The position numbers and the translations under genes were made by a program. A DNA stretch of 54,193 bases from Thermoanaerobaculia bacterium. Lineage in GTDB: Bacteria; Acidobacteriota; Thermoanaerobaculia; Thermoanaerobaculales; Sulfomarinibacteraceae. The notes under the pieces were generated by a model. The model worked only from the letters and a program-made list of their open reading frames with translations. It was not told the DNA's origin and searched no databases. Position 1 is the first letter of the stretch. Each line of letters begins with the position of its first letter. The stretch lies in the NCBI GenBank assembly GCA_027067575.1, contig JAMOVQ010000039.1, positions 1 through 54,193 of the forward strand, written 5' to 3'. Shown piece after piece: positions 6,837-14,682 of this stretch.

Positions 6837-8708
6837 TCAGAGCCCCCAGCGCAGCCCCGCCACGAACCGGCGGCCCGGCGCCAGGTACCCGAGCACCTCC
6901 TCGTACGCCCGATCCGCGAGGTTGATCACCCGCAGCGTCAGATCGAGCGACTCCGCGATGCGCCATGCGACGGCGAGGTCCGCCGTGGCGAACCCTCCCG
7001 TCCGGACACGGTCGAAGGTGACCGGATCGATGTCGTCCCGGGCTCCGACGTACCGCAGAGTCAGGTCCCCCCGCAGCCGTGGGAGGAACCGGCCGGCCAG
7101 GGTGAGACTGCCGCTCAAGCCGGGGCGCCGCAGGAGATCGTTCCCGTCGCCGTCCTCCGTGTCGAGCCAGGTGACGGCGGCCTCGAGCCGCAGGTCCTTC
7201 CCGAACCGTTTCCCGAACCCAAGCTCGGCGCCGGTGATGTCCGCCTCGCCGACGTTGCCGAACCGGTAGGCCGCGTAGTCGAACTGGATCATGTCGTCGA
7301 TGCTCGTGTCGAACAACGAAAGCCGCCAGTCGATGCCGTACCGCTCGCACGACCGCACGAGGCCAACCTCCCACGAGCTGGACCTCTCCGCGTCGAGGTC
7401 CGGGTTGCCCGAGTACGGGAAGTACAGCTCACCGACGCTGGGCTGGCGGAACGCCTCGCCGTACCCGGCGTCCAGCCGCCATCCACGGGCGAACCGCCAC
7501 CCGACGGCCAGCCGGGGCGAGAGCTCCGATCCCCACTCGTCGGCGTCGTCCCAGCGCACCCCAACGATGACGGTGACCGCCTTGGACGCCGTCCACACGT
7601 CCTGGACGAACAGGCTGGACGTGTTGGTCTCCCTCCCGTCCAGGTTCGTGCCGAACACCGAACGATCGTCCACGGTGTCGCTGCGCCACTCCAGCCCCCA
7701 GGACAGGTCGCTGTCTCCAAGGTGGTGATGGCTGACGGCCCGGAGGGAGTCCGTGTCCGCGTCGGTGTCCGAGGCCGTGAACCCCCAGGGGTCGTCCGGA
7801 TCGCGGAACGAGAAGCCCCGGTCCACGTGGGAGGCGACGAGCTCCACACTCCACCGTTGGGAGAGCCCGAGGGTCAGGGGGAGAGCGAAGACCGTCTGGT
7901 CCGAGGACTGGTGGCGGTTCGGCGTCGGCGAGGCGCCGGTGAACGGGATCTCCACTTCCGCCGAGAGGTCCTGGACCACGAGGGCCACACGGCTGCCGCG
8001 CCCCCAGGAATACCCCGCGTCCAGCAGCCACTGGTCCGTGGAGAAATCCGAGTTCGGCAGCCCCTGGTCGGCCTCCCGGTGGAAGCCCGAGACCAGGACG
8101 TCCGTTCGCCCGTCGCCCCACGAGACGGTCCCCTCGGCCCGGGCCCAACCGTCCCCTCCGCCTTCAAGGGCGATCTCCGCACCGATGCCGTTCCCACCGC
8201 GGCGCGGCACGACGTCGACCACGCCGCCCACGGCATCGGCGCCCCACAGCGCCGAGTAGGGGCCGCGGACGATCTCGATCCGTTCCACGCCGGCCGTCAC
8301 GAGCTGGCTGAAGTCGTATCCGCCGAAGTAGGGCGAGTTGAGGCGGACGCCATCGAACAGGACCAGCGTGTGGTTGGAACCGGTACCCCTCGTGAAGACC
8401 GAGGTGACCGTGCCTTCCGCACCGGACCGCATCACCGTCACGCCGGGTACCTGGCGGAGCAGGTCGGCCACGGTGTCGGCGCCGGAGTCCTCGATCTCCT
8501 CACGATCGACGACGGTGACGGGCACCGGAAGATCGGCCGGATCTGCCGCTTCCCCGGTCGCGGTGACCGTAACCTCACCCGCGAAGCGGGCCTCCCTCTT
8601 CTCCGACGGAGCGTCCGTCGCGACGCCATCCACGGCCCACGCGGGAACCGACCCTGCGAGGAACACGACAACGAGACAGGTGGACAGGGAACGTACCAGA
8701 CGAGCCAT
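6837..8708 (-). CDS. btuB: BtuB-like TonB-dependent receptor (predicted cobalamin uptake)
   Basis: This 623-residue outer-membrane receptor is close to the length of BtuB (about 614). It has a signal peptide (1-25, ending PAWA), a TonB-box-like EVTVTA near residue 43, and a plug domain with DTVADLLRQVPGV, RGTGSNHTLVLFDGVRLNSP-type and RIEIVRGPYSALWGADAVGG-type signatures. A 22-strand-type barrel ends in a hydrophobic residue. The strongest evidence for the substrate is the cobalamin riboswitch directly upstream. The ATG at 8708 has a GGGAGG ribosome binding site 6 bases away; the open frame further upstream runs through the riboswitch and is not coding. No BtuCDF partner is in this window. 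Confidence 0.85.
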   Translation of the reverse strand: MARLVRSLSTCLVVVFLAGSVPAWAVDGVATDAPSEKREARFAGEVTVTATGEAADPADLPVPVTVVDREEIEDSGADTVADLLRQVPGVTVMRSGAEGTVTSVFTRGTGSNHTLVLFDGVRLNSPYFGGYDFSQLVTAGVERIEIVRGPYSALWGADAVGGVVDVVPRRGGNGIGAEIALEGGGDGWARAEGTVSWGDGRTDVLVSGFHREADQGLPNSDFSTDQWLLDAGYSWGRGSRVALVVQDLSAEVEIPFTGASPTPNRHQSSDQTVFALPLTLGLSQRWSVELVASHVDRGFSFRDPDDPWGFTASDTDADTDSLRAVSHHHLGDSDLSWGLEWRSDTVDDRSVFGTNLDGRETNTSSLFVQDVWTASKAVTVIVGVRWDDADEWGSELSPRLAVGWRFARGWRLDAGYGEAFRQPSVGELYFPYSGNPDLDAERSSSWEVGLVRSCERYGIDWRLSLFDTSIDDMIQFDYAAYRFGNVGEADITGAELGFGKRFGKDLRLEAAVTWLDTEDGDGNDLLRRPGLSGSLTLAGRFLPRLRGDLTLRYVGARDDIDPVTFDRVRTGGFATADLAVAWRIAESLDLTLRVINLADRAYEEVLGYLAPGRRFVAGLRWGL

Positions 8709-8734
8709 ACGAAACCTCCCGTTTCCTTCTCGGA

Positions 8735-8927
8735 CGGTCGGTCTCCTGGCTCCCGGATCAACCGGGGCCGCTCGCCTTCCCAGCCGGCCAACCCGCCTCG
8801 GCGGATCGCACCGACCAGTGGCTGGCCTCGCCCGATCAAATCGGCCTCGGCCGTGAGCGCCCCGTCCCCGGTCACAGTGGCGGGGGCCGCGCCGGATTTC
8901 CACCGGCTTCCCGGAACCGTCCGGTTC
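8735..8927 (-). ncRNA. Cobalamin (AdoCbl-type) riboswitch
   Basis: On the minus strand, in order, are GGAAGCCGGTGGAAATCC, CGCCACTGTGACC, GCCAGCCACTGG, CTGGGAAGGC and the B12 box AGCCAGGAGACC (8740-8751). These are the conserved blocks of the cobalamin riboswitch. It ends about 27 bases before the btuB-like start codon, so control is likely at translation initiation by masking GGGAGG; no T-rich terminator is seen. Transcription from the promoter at 8934-8962 would begin exactly at its 5' edge. Confidence 0.92.
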
Positions 8928-8933
8928 GTCCCG

Positions 8934-8962
8934 AGGGTACGGCTCCCGGCCGCCGCGGTCAA
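8934..8962 (-). promoter_or_regulatory. Promoter of the riboswitch-btuB transcript
   Basis: TTGACC (8957-8962), 17-base spacer, TACCCT (8934-8939) on the minus strand. The predicted start, about 8927, is at the beginning of the riboswitch. Confidence 0.55.
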
Positions 8963-9189
8963 GGACCAGTCGGCTTCCGGAACCGTCCCGCCCCCACGGC
9001 CCCGGGGAGCGCAGCGACTCGGGGGAGCCGCGCACGCGGCGCCCGGCCTGCGATTGCCTCCCAACGAAGCGATGAGGGGCCGCGCAGGCTCGTTCTCCGG
9101 GGCCGTAGCGAGCGATCATATAAAAACAGTGTCCCTTTCTCTCAAAACAACAGTGTCCCTTTTTCCTGTCCCTTTTTCTGGACCTGTGA
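8963..9189. other. Gene-free stretch upstream of the B12 riboswitch promoter, with REP-like repeats
   Basis: No gene is supported here. Positions 8971-8988 nearly duplicate 18 bases of the riboswitch 5' part (8904-8922, with one extra base there). The right end carries a cluster of ACAGTGTCCCTTT repeats. A second promoter-like pair, TTGAGA-17-TATATG at 9117-9145 (minus strand), has one of these repeats as its spacer. Confidence 0.5.
9125..9181. repeat. Cluster of three REP-like repeats, ACAGTGTCCC type
   Basis: AACAGTGTCCCTTT occurs at 9125-9138 and again at 9149-9162; a partial TGTCCCTTTTT follows at 9167-9177. All share one direction and abut the 3' end of the M1 peptidase gene. Spacing between the full copies is 24 bases. 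Confidence 0.65.
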
Positions 9190-10848
9190 TCATTGGGGGA
9201 CGATGATGCGGGCGTTCCGGGCGACGTAGGTGGCCAGGGTCCAGCCCTCGGGGTCCACCGTCACCGTGGCGCCCTCGGGCACGGCGACGGACCAGCCGTT
9301 TGCCGGCCCCAGCACGGCCCGGCCGCCCTCCCACGAGACCGGCACGGGGAGCTGGAACGCATCGTCCTTCCACCGGACGCGGACCCGATCCCCCGGCTCG
9401 ATGGAGACCGTCGCCTCCGGCAGCTCGGCCCGGTACAGGTACCGGCTCCAGAACCAGTCGAGATCCCGGCCCGTCGCCTCCCGGACCCAGGCGATCCAGT
9501 CGCCGGTCGTCACGGTGTGGTACCGGATACGCGGATCCGTGGCGAACCCGAGGATCACCCGGCGGAACGTCTCGTCACCGAGGATCCCCCGGAGCATGTG
9601 GAGCACCCAGGCGCCCTTCGCGTAGATGTCCCCGGTGTACGCCTTCGCGGCCGTCAGGTTCCGGCCCTGGACGATCGGCTTGCGGTTGGCGATCCGGTGC
9701 CGGAGCAGCCGCATGTACCGCAGGTACTCCTTCCGCCCGCCGAGGCTGTCGGCGCAGGCGGCCTCCGCCCAGGTCGCGAACCCCTCGTGCAGCCAGAAGT
9801 CGGCCCAGTCGGCCGCGGTCACGGCGTTGCCCCACCACTCGTGGGCCGTCTCGTGGAGGAGCAGGTCGTCGAAGCCGTACGAGTTGTCCTCGAAGTCGGC
9901 CCCGTAGGCCACGAGGGTCTGGTGCTCCATTCCCAGGTAGGGCGCCTCCGCGACCCAGTACTTGTCCCGGATGAACGGGTACTCACCGAACCACGAGGCC
10001 AGGATCCCGAGGAGCCGCGGCGCCTGGCGCCACATCCGTTCCGCCTCGGCCCGGTGTTCCGGAAGGGCCCAGAACAGGATCGGGAGGTCCAGGGTGCCGT
10101 CCACACCATGGTACCGGGCCTCGACGGGGACGTACGGTGCGATGTTCACCGTCACGTCGTAGTTGTTGATCGGGTACGTCACCTCCCACCGGCTCGTGAC
10201 CGTCCCGTCGCCGTTGTCCGTCGTGCCCAGGGGCCGGCCGTTGGAGAGGCCGACCAGCCCCTTCGGGACCGTCAGCGCGATCCGGACCCCCTCGTCGGGC
10301 TCGTCCGAGGGGTGGTCCTTGCACGGCCACCAGATGTCGGCGCCATCGCCCTCGCAGGTGACCCCGATCCACGGGCGGTCCCCCTCGGGGGTCCGCTTCC
10401 AGACGAACCCATCGATCCACGGCGCCTTGAGCGCCTTCTTGGGCCGGCCACGCCACTCGATCCGGACCTCGTGCCGTTCTCCGCTCCGCCACGGCCCGGG
10501 GAGCTCGATCCGGACGGCACCGTGGCGGTGGACCCAGGATGCCGCCGACCCGTCCACGGCGAGCGCCGTGATCTCCAGCCGCCCGTCGAGGTCGAGCTCG
10601 ATCGCCGTCGCGTCCTCCACCGCCCGGAGGGTCGCCACGTTGCGGCCACGGATCGACCGGGAGGCTGGGTCCACGGCGAGATCGAGGTCGTAGTGCCGGA
10701 CGTCGTAGACGGCCTCGAGCGGCTTGAGCGGCCCACCCGAATCGAGGATCTGGGACTTGGCGTAGAACCCGATCCCCACGACCACGAGGATGACGAGGAC
10801 GACGAGGACGGCCAGGGCGATCAGGACGTTCCTGAGCAGGCGGTTCAT
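9190..10848 (-). CDS. Membrane-anchored M1-family zinc aminopeptidase
   Basis: This 552-residue protein has the gluzincin site HETAH at 332-336 with the distal ligand E355 (WLHEGFATW), which defines peptidase family M1. The exopeptidase GxMEN position reads GMEHQ at 306-310. The N-terminus has one membrane helix (about 7-29) and no cleavage site, so the catalytic part is probably outside the cytoplasm. It lacks the large C-terminal helical domain of PepN-type enzymes, and ends soon after the catalytic domain. The chosen ATG at 10848 puts the helix at the N-terminus. A TAGGAT box sits 5 bases before it, with only a weak ribosome binding site. It is divergent from the isochorismatase-like gene. 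Confidence 0.83.
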   Translation of the reverse strand: MNRLLRNVLIALAVLVVLVILVVVGIGFYAKSQILDSGGPLKPLEAVYDVRHYDLDLAVDPASRSIRGRNVATLRAVEDATAIELDLDGRLEITALAVDGSAASWVHRHGAVRIELPGPWRSGERHEVRIEWRGRPKKALKAPWIDGFVWKRTPEGDRPWIGVTCEGDGADIWWPCKDHPSDEPDEGVRIALTVPKGLVGLSNGRPLGTTDNGDGTVTSRWEVTYPINNYDVTVNIAPYVPVEARYHGVDGTLDLPILFWALPEHRAEAERMWRQAPRLLGILASWFGEYPFIRDKYWVAEAPYLGMEHQTLVAYGADFEDNSYGFDDLLLHETAHEWWGNAVTAADWADFWLHEGFATWAEAACADSLGGRKEYLRYMRLLRHRIANRKPIVQGRNLTAAKAYTGDIYAKGAWVLHMLRGILGDETFRRVILGFATDPRIRYHTVTTGDWIAWVREATGRDLDWFWSRYLYRAELPEATVSIEPGDRVRVRWKDDAFQLPVPVSWEGGRAVLGPANGWSVAVPEGATVTVDPEGWTLATYVARNARIIVPQ

Positions 10849-10886
10849 GGAGTATCCTACGGCGGGGAACGAAGGAGGTTGCACCG

Positions 10887-11456
10887 ATGATCCCACATCC
10901 CGAGACGCTGTCGCCCTCCCGTGCCATGCTGCTCGTCATCGACGTCCAGGAACGGCTCGACGCCGTCATGGCCGACGGCACCCACCGGCCCCGCCTCGAG
11001 GCCCTGGTGGATGGCTTTGTCGCGCTGGAGTTGCCCGTCGTCGCCACGGAACAGTACCCCAAGGGGCTCGGCCCGACCCTTCCGGCGCTCTCGGGGAAGC
11101 TCCCCAAGTCCCCGATCGAGAAGATGAGCTTCTCCTGCCTCCGCGATGCCGACGTGCTGGAGGCCATCGAGGCGACCCGTGCCCGCCAGGTCGTGGTGAC
11201 GGGGATCGAGACCCACGTCTGCGTCCTTCAGACGACCCTCGACCTGCTGCACGCCGGTTACCAGGTCCAGGTGCCCCACGATGCCGTCAACTCCCGGCGC
11301 GCCCGCGACCGCGAGTGGGCGCTCCACCGCCTGACGGCGGCCGGCGCCGTGGTCACCTCGACCGAGTCCGTGCTGTTCGAGCTCGTGGAGAGGGCGGGTA
11401 CCGACACGTTCCGGACGATCTCGAAGCTCGTCCGCACGATCCCCGTGGAGCCCTGA
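10887..11456 (+). CDS. Isochorismatase-like (cysteine hydrolase) family protein
   Basis: This 189-residue protein has the full cysteine hydrolase triad. D19 lies in VIDVQ, K79 in IEKMSFS and C112 in TGIETHVCV, with the cis-peptide region before the Cys. Family members include isochorismatase, nicotinamidase, N-carbamoylsarcosine amidase and YcaC-like enzymes. The metal-binding DxH motif of nicotinamidases is not apparent, so that activity is less likely; the substrate is unknown. A GGAGG ribosome binding site precedes the ATG. The stop codon directly abuts the stop of the convergent CPBP gene (TGATCA). Confidence 0.82.
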   Translation: MIPHPETLSPSRAMLLVIDVQERLDAVMADGTHRPRLEALVDGFVALELPVVATEQYPKGLGPTLPALSGKLPKSPIEKMSFSCLRDADVLEAIEATRARQVVVTGIETHVCVLQTTLDLLHAGYQVQVPHDAVNSRRARDREWALHRLTAAGAVVTSTESVLFELVERAGTDTFRTISKLVRTIPVEP

Positions 11457-12071
11457 TCAGAACCGGGCCACGATCGCCAGCCACGGATCGCGTCCGAGCA
11501 CCGCGAGGTAGGTCAGTGCCCCGAGCACAGCGTGGGAGACGGTGAGGGGCCAGATCGAACGGTGCCGGAGGAACAGTCCCGCCCACACCGTGCCCACGGC
11601 GAAGGTCAGCCCTGTCAGGACCGGATCCGGCAGGTGCGCCAGGGCGAACAGCGCCCCGGCCACGGCAACGACGGCCCGCCCGGGGACGAACGTCTCGAGC
11701 CCCCGGAGCAGGATCCCCTGCAGCGCCACCTCCTGGACCAGCGCCCACGGCAGGTAGAGGAAGGCGAGGGCCCAGACATGGCCTGGGACGGAGTGCCCCA
11801 GCCGAGGCCCGATCCACAGCAGCCCCACCGCCACCGGGACGGTGAACGCGGCCGTCTCCATCCACGCCCGGAGCGGGGCACGGGTCAGCCCCCAGGCGGC
11901 CGGCAGCCCCGGCTCCTCCCGCCACCTCCGGACGATCCAGACCACCCAGACGCACCCCACCGCCAGGAGGAACGGCCCCTTGGCATGGAACACGTTCTCG
12001 AACACGAGGTGAAGCGCTCCCGTCGCCAGGAGGAGCGCCATGTCCCGCCGTGCGCCGCGTACGGACTCCAC
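11457..12071 (-). CDS. CPBP-family intramembrane protein (Rce1/AbiI-like), degenerate catalytic motif
   Basis: This 204-residue protein has about six hydrophobic segments and the CPBP (Rce1-type) layout: motif 1 VQEVALQGILLRG, motif 2 FALAHL, motif 3 SHAVLG. Motif 1 normally reads EExxxR; here it is QEVALQ, so the first Glu and the Arg are replaced while the second Glu and both His are kept. It may be a non-classical protease or an inactive relative. The GTG at 12071 is chosen because a TACGAT box ends 6 bases before it, matching other leaderless starts here; the next candidate is the ATG at 12041. It is divergent from dus. Confidence 0.68.
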   Translation of the reverse strand: MESVRGARRDMALLLATGALHLVFENVFHAKGPFLLAVGCVWVVWIVRRWREEPGLPAAWGLTRAPLRAWMETAAFTVPVAVGLLWIGPRLGHSVPGHVWALAFLYLPWALVQEVALQGILLRGLETFVPGRAVVAVAGALFALAHLPDPVLTGLTFAVGTVWAGLFLRHRSIWPLTVSHAVLGALTYLAVLGRDPWLAIVARF

Positions 12072-12077
12072 CGCCGG

Positions 12078-12083
12078 ATCGTA
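12078..12083 (-). promoter_or_regulatory. -10 box of a predicted leaderless promoter for the CPBP gene
   Basis: TACGAT on the minus strand, then CCGGCG, then GTG at 12071. The -10 box and 6-base spacer closely match TATGAT-CCGGCC-ATG of the 5'-nucleotidase gene. Confidence 0.5.
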
Positions 12084-12118
12084 CCAGGATCGTCGCGAGC
12101 CACGGGGAACGCCCGGGG

Positions 12119-12124
12119 TACACT
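12119..12124 (+). promoter_or_regulatory. -10 box of a predicted leaderless or near-leaderless promoter for dus
   Basis: TACACT followed by 8 bases and the ATG at 12133, with no Shine-Dalgarno. The 5' UTR would be 0-2 bases. Confidence 0.45.
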
Positions 12125-12132
12125 GTCCGGCG

Positions 12133-13110
12133 ATGCGAATCGGCACACTCTCGATCGAGCCTCCCCTGATCCTGGCCCCGATGGCGGGGATCACGGACTC
12201 CCCGTTCCGGCGGATGCTCCGCCGACTGGGCGGGGTCGGTCTGCTGACCATGGAGTTCGTCTCCTCCGAGGCCGTCACCCGCGGGATCGAGGCCGAGCTC
12301 GCCAAGCTGCCGTTCGATCCCGAGGAGCGTCCCCTGGCGATCCAGGTCTACGGCTCGGACCCCGACCGCATGGCGGCCGCCGCACGGCTCGCCGAACGCG
12401 CCGGGGCCGACGCGGTGGACATCAACATGGGATGCCCGTCCCGCCCCATCGTCCGGAACGGCGCCGGAGCGGCGCTGATGGGCGACCTCGACCGCGCCCG
12501 GGCGGTCATCCGGGCGGTACGGGACGCCGTCACCGTGCCCCTCACGGTCAAGTTCCGCCTGGGCCTCAGGGAAGACGATCCGGCGTTTCTCGAGCTCGGC
12601 GCCATCGCCGAGGAGGAGGGGGCTGACGCCGTCACCCTCCACCCGCGGACCGCCCGCCAGCAGTACTCCGGCTCGGCGGACTGGGCGCGGATCGCCGAGC
12701 TGGTGCGGGCGCTCTCGATCCCGGTCGTGGGAAACGGGGACGTCCGGAGCCCGGAGGACGCCTGCCGGATGTTCGGGGAGACGGGGTGTGCCGCGGTGAT
12801 GATCGGCCGCGCCGTGCTGAAGGACCCGTGGATCTTCGCCAAGACGGCGTCGTTCCTGGAGACGGGCCGGTGGGAGGAGCCGTCGCTGGAGCAGCGGGCC
12901 GCGTTCGTGCTCGACCACTTCCGCCTGCTCGCCGAGGAGCTCGAGGGCCGGGCGCTCCTCCACAAGCTCAAGGTTTTCACGGGCAAGTACACCCACGGCC
13001 TGCCGGGGGGCCGCGAGCTGCGCGGGCGGCTCGACGGGATCCGGGATCCCGGGGAACTGATGGCCGCCGTCGAGTCGTTCTTCGCCCGCCTCCTCACCGG
13101 CAGGCGATGA
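12133..13110 (+). CDS. dus: tRNA-dihydrouridine synthase
   Basis: This 325-residue flavoenzyme reduces uridine to dihydrouridine in tRNA D-loops. It has the FMN-site start ILAPMAGITDSPFR (13-26), the catalytic Cys in DINMGCP (C101), the VKFRLG strand, the LHPRTARQQYSGSADW segment and the GNGDV and MIGR phosphate-binding loops. The YSGSADW and C-terminal helical segments are closest to the DusB subfamily, but subfamily cannot be fixed by eye. The ATG at 12133 lacks a ribosome binding site and follows a TACACT box. The frame upstream of it overlaps the divergent CPBP promoter. Confidence 0.93.
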   Translation: MRIGTLSIEPPLILAPMAGITDSPFRRMLRRLGGVGLLTMEFVSSEAVTRGIEAELAKLPFDPEERPLAIQVYGSDPDRMAAAARLAERAGADAVDINMGCPSRPIVRNGAGAALMGDLDRARAVIRAVRDAVTVPLTVKFRLGLREDDPAFLELGAIAEEEGADAVTLHPRTARQQYSGSADWARIAELVRALSIPVVGNGDVRSPEDACRMFGETGCAAVMIGRAVLKDPWIFAKTASFLETGRWEEPSLEQRAAFVLDHFRLLAEELEGRALLHKLKVFTGKYTHGLPGGRELRGRLDGIRDPGELMAAVESFFARLLTGRR

Positions 13111-13113
13111 AAC

Positions 13114-13135
13114 GAGGGGGCCCGAAGGCCCCCTC
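13114..13135. terminator. Bidirectional hairpin terminator between dus and the GWxTD gene
   Basis: A perfect 9 bp stem (GAGGGGGCC / GGCCCCCTC) with tetraloop CGAA lies between the convergent stops. The T content after the stem is modest on both sides (GTTTCATC on the minus side). Confidence 0.7.
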
Positions 13136-13160
13136 TGGTGTGTTCTGCCCTGTGATCTAC

Positions 13161-14600
13161 TCACTCCACGAGGTCGAGGTAGACCACGGCGTGGCGCTTG
13201 GCACCGCTCGACGGCTCCTCGAGCGTGAAATCGAGGTCCCATTTCCCCGCCTCGGGCAGGCCGGTCAGGTTGAGCGTGCTGGCGTAGACCCACAGTCCGT
13301 CCGCGATCTTCGCCAGCGGAAGCTCCAGCGCGATGGGCCGCCCAGCCTTCTTCCCGTCACGGATGAGCTGAACCTCGATCCTGAGCTTCGGGTTCTCGGC
13401 CTTCACACCGGCCACGAACCCGAAGTACGAGAACTCGTCGGTTTTCCGGATCTTCCCGCTGACGTCGGGAATCAGATGGATGATCCCGAACTGGAACGGC
13501 GCGCCGAGCACCACCGAACCCTCCCGGATCGTCCGTGTCCCGTACCACGGACCGGCGATCCACGCCTCGTCGTCGGGAACGACGGGAATCGTCACACCGC
13601 GCTTCTCCACGAACTGCACGGCCCCGCCGGCGGCCCCGGCGAACTCCACGGTGTACTGCCCCGGAAGCAGCGGGAACGAGAGCTGGTACCCGGTGCCCCA
13701 TCCCGTGTCCAGCGCCGTTGGAGCGATCTCGAAGGTGCTGTTCACCGAGCCGTCGGCGCTCAGCACCCGGCCCGCGAGCAGATCGAGGGGCGGCGCCTCC
13801 TTCGGGAGCTCCACGTGAACCCACAGCGGACGGTGGGCCGCGTCGGCCACACCGATGCTGGCCATGACCTTCACCTTCCCGTCCAGGGCGCCCGTGCCAT
13901 CGAGCCAGGCCAGGTGCTCCGGCGAGGCCGGCTTGCCCCCCGCCACCGACACCGGCTTGGGAGGCTCCTTGAGCTCCGGATGGACGAGCCAGACCTCCGG
14001 CGCCCTGGCCAGCGCCCGCAGCCCCTGTGTTCCCTCCCGGTGCGTCCGGTCGAGGGTGAACAGATTGCTGTTCGGCTTCTCCTCGTAGAAGACGAAGACG
14101 AGACGGGAGCCCTTGATCTTGAACGCTGCGGGCAGCTTCTCGGGAAGGTACATCCACAGCTCTGCATTGTTCCACGCCTGGTCCGTTCCCGCCGAGTTCT
14201 TGGAGATGGTCTCCATGGTGTGCGTCGGTCCCCGGTGCTCGATGCTGTACGGCATCCCCATCAGGATCAGGACCTTCCCACGATCCGTCATCGCCCCGCG
14301 CTGTTTCTCCGTGCCGAAGTGCTCGTCGGCGTACCGGATCAGCGCCTCCGTCCGCGCCTTGAACTCGTTGTACGGGGTGTCGAGGTTCGGGTCACGGCGC
14401 GCCCAGAACAGGTCGATGAACCGCTTCGCCTCGGCGTCGGTCGTGATCCTCTTCCACTGTTTCCGCTCCTTCTTCGTCAGCAGGTATCCCAGCGGGCCGT
14501 CGGCCCACCCGGCGTACTCCGGGGAAAGTCCGGCGAACGCCGGCACGGCCAGCACGAGCCCGATGACGATGGCGAGTCCGCTCTTCAACGATCTTCTCAT
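13161..14600 (-). CDS. GWxTD-domain secreted protein
   Basis: This 479-residue protein has a signal peptide (about 1-23, VLAVPAFA). It then has the GWxTD-type N-terminal domain: LLTKKERKQW, FIDLFWARRDP, FKARTEALIRYADEHF, MTDRGKVLILMGMP. Proteins of this family are common in Acidobacteriota and related phyla; no biochemical function is established that I can name. The C-terminal part (about 200-470) is beta-rich and looks like immunoglobulin-type sandwiches, with no catalytic motif. A GGAGG ribosome binding site 6 bases before the ATG at 14600 sets the start, and a TAGACT box lies at 14628-14633. It is probably monocistronic. Confidence 0.75.
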   Translation of the reverse strand: MRRSLKSGLAIVIGLVLAVPAFAGLSPEYAGWADGPLGYLLTKKERKQWKRITTDAEAKRFIDLFWARRDPNLDTPYNEFKARTEALIRYADEHFGTEKQRGAMTDRGKVLILMGMPYSIEHRGPTHTMETISKNSAGTDQAWNNAELWMYLPEKLPAAFKIKGSRLVFVFYEEKPNSNLFTLDRTHREGTQGLRALARAPEVWLVHPELKEPPKPVSVAGGKPASPEHLAWLDGTGALDGKVKVMASIGVADAAHRPLWVHVELPKEAPPLDLLAGRVLSADGSVNSTFEIAPTALDTGWGTGYQLSFPLLPGQYTVEFAGAAGGAVQFVEKRGVTIPVVPDDEAWIAGPWYGTRTIREGSVVLGAPFQFGIIHLIPDVSGKIRKTDEFSYFGFVAGVKAENPKLRIEVQLIRDGKKAGRPIALELPLAKIADGLWVYASTLNLTGLPEAGKWDLDFTLEEPSSGAKRHAVVYLDLVE

Positions 14601-14682
14601 GCGATCCTCCACGATCCACGTTCCTCCAGTCTACGGAACCTGGCGCCCGCAGGTTACCATGCCTCGCCAAAGCGCCGGACCC

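Noticed and set aside
12039-12041. ATG at 12041 as the start of the CPBP gene
   Set aside because: It lacks a Shine-Dalgarno, whereas GTG 12071 lies 6 bases after TACGAT in the pattern seen at other genes. It remains the main alternative.
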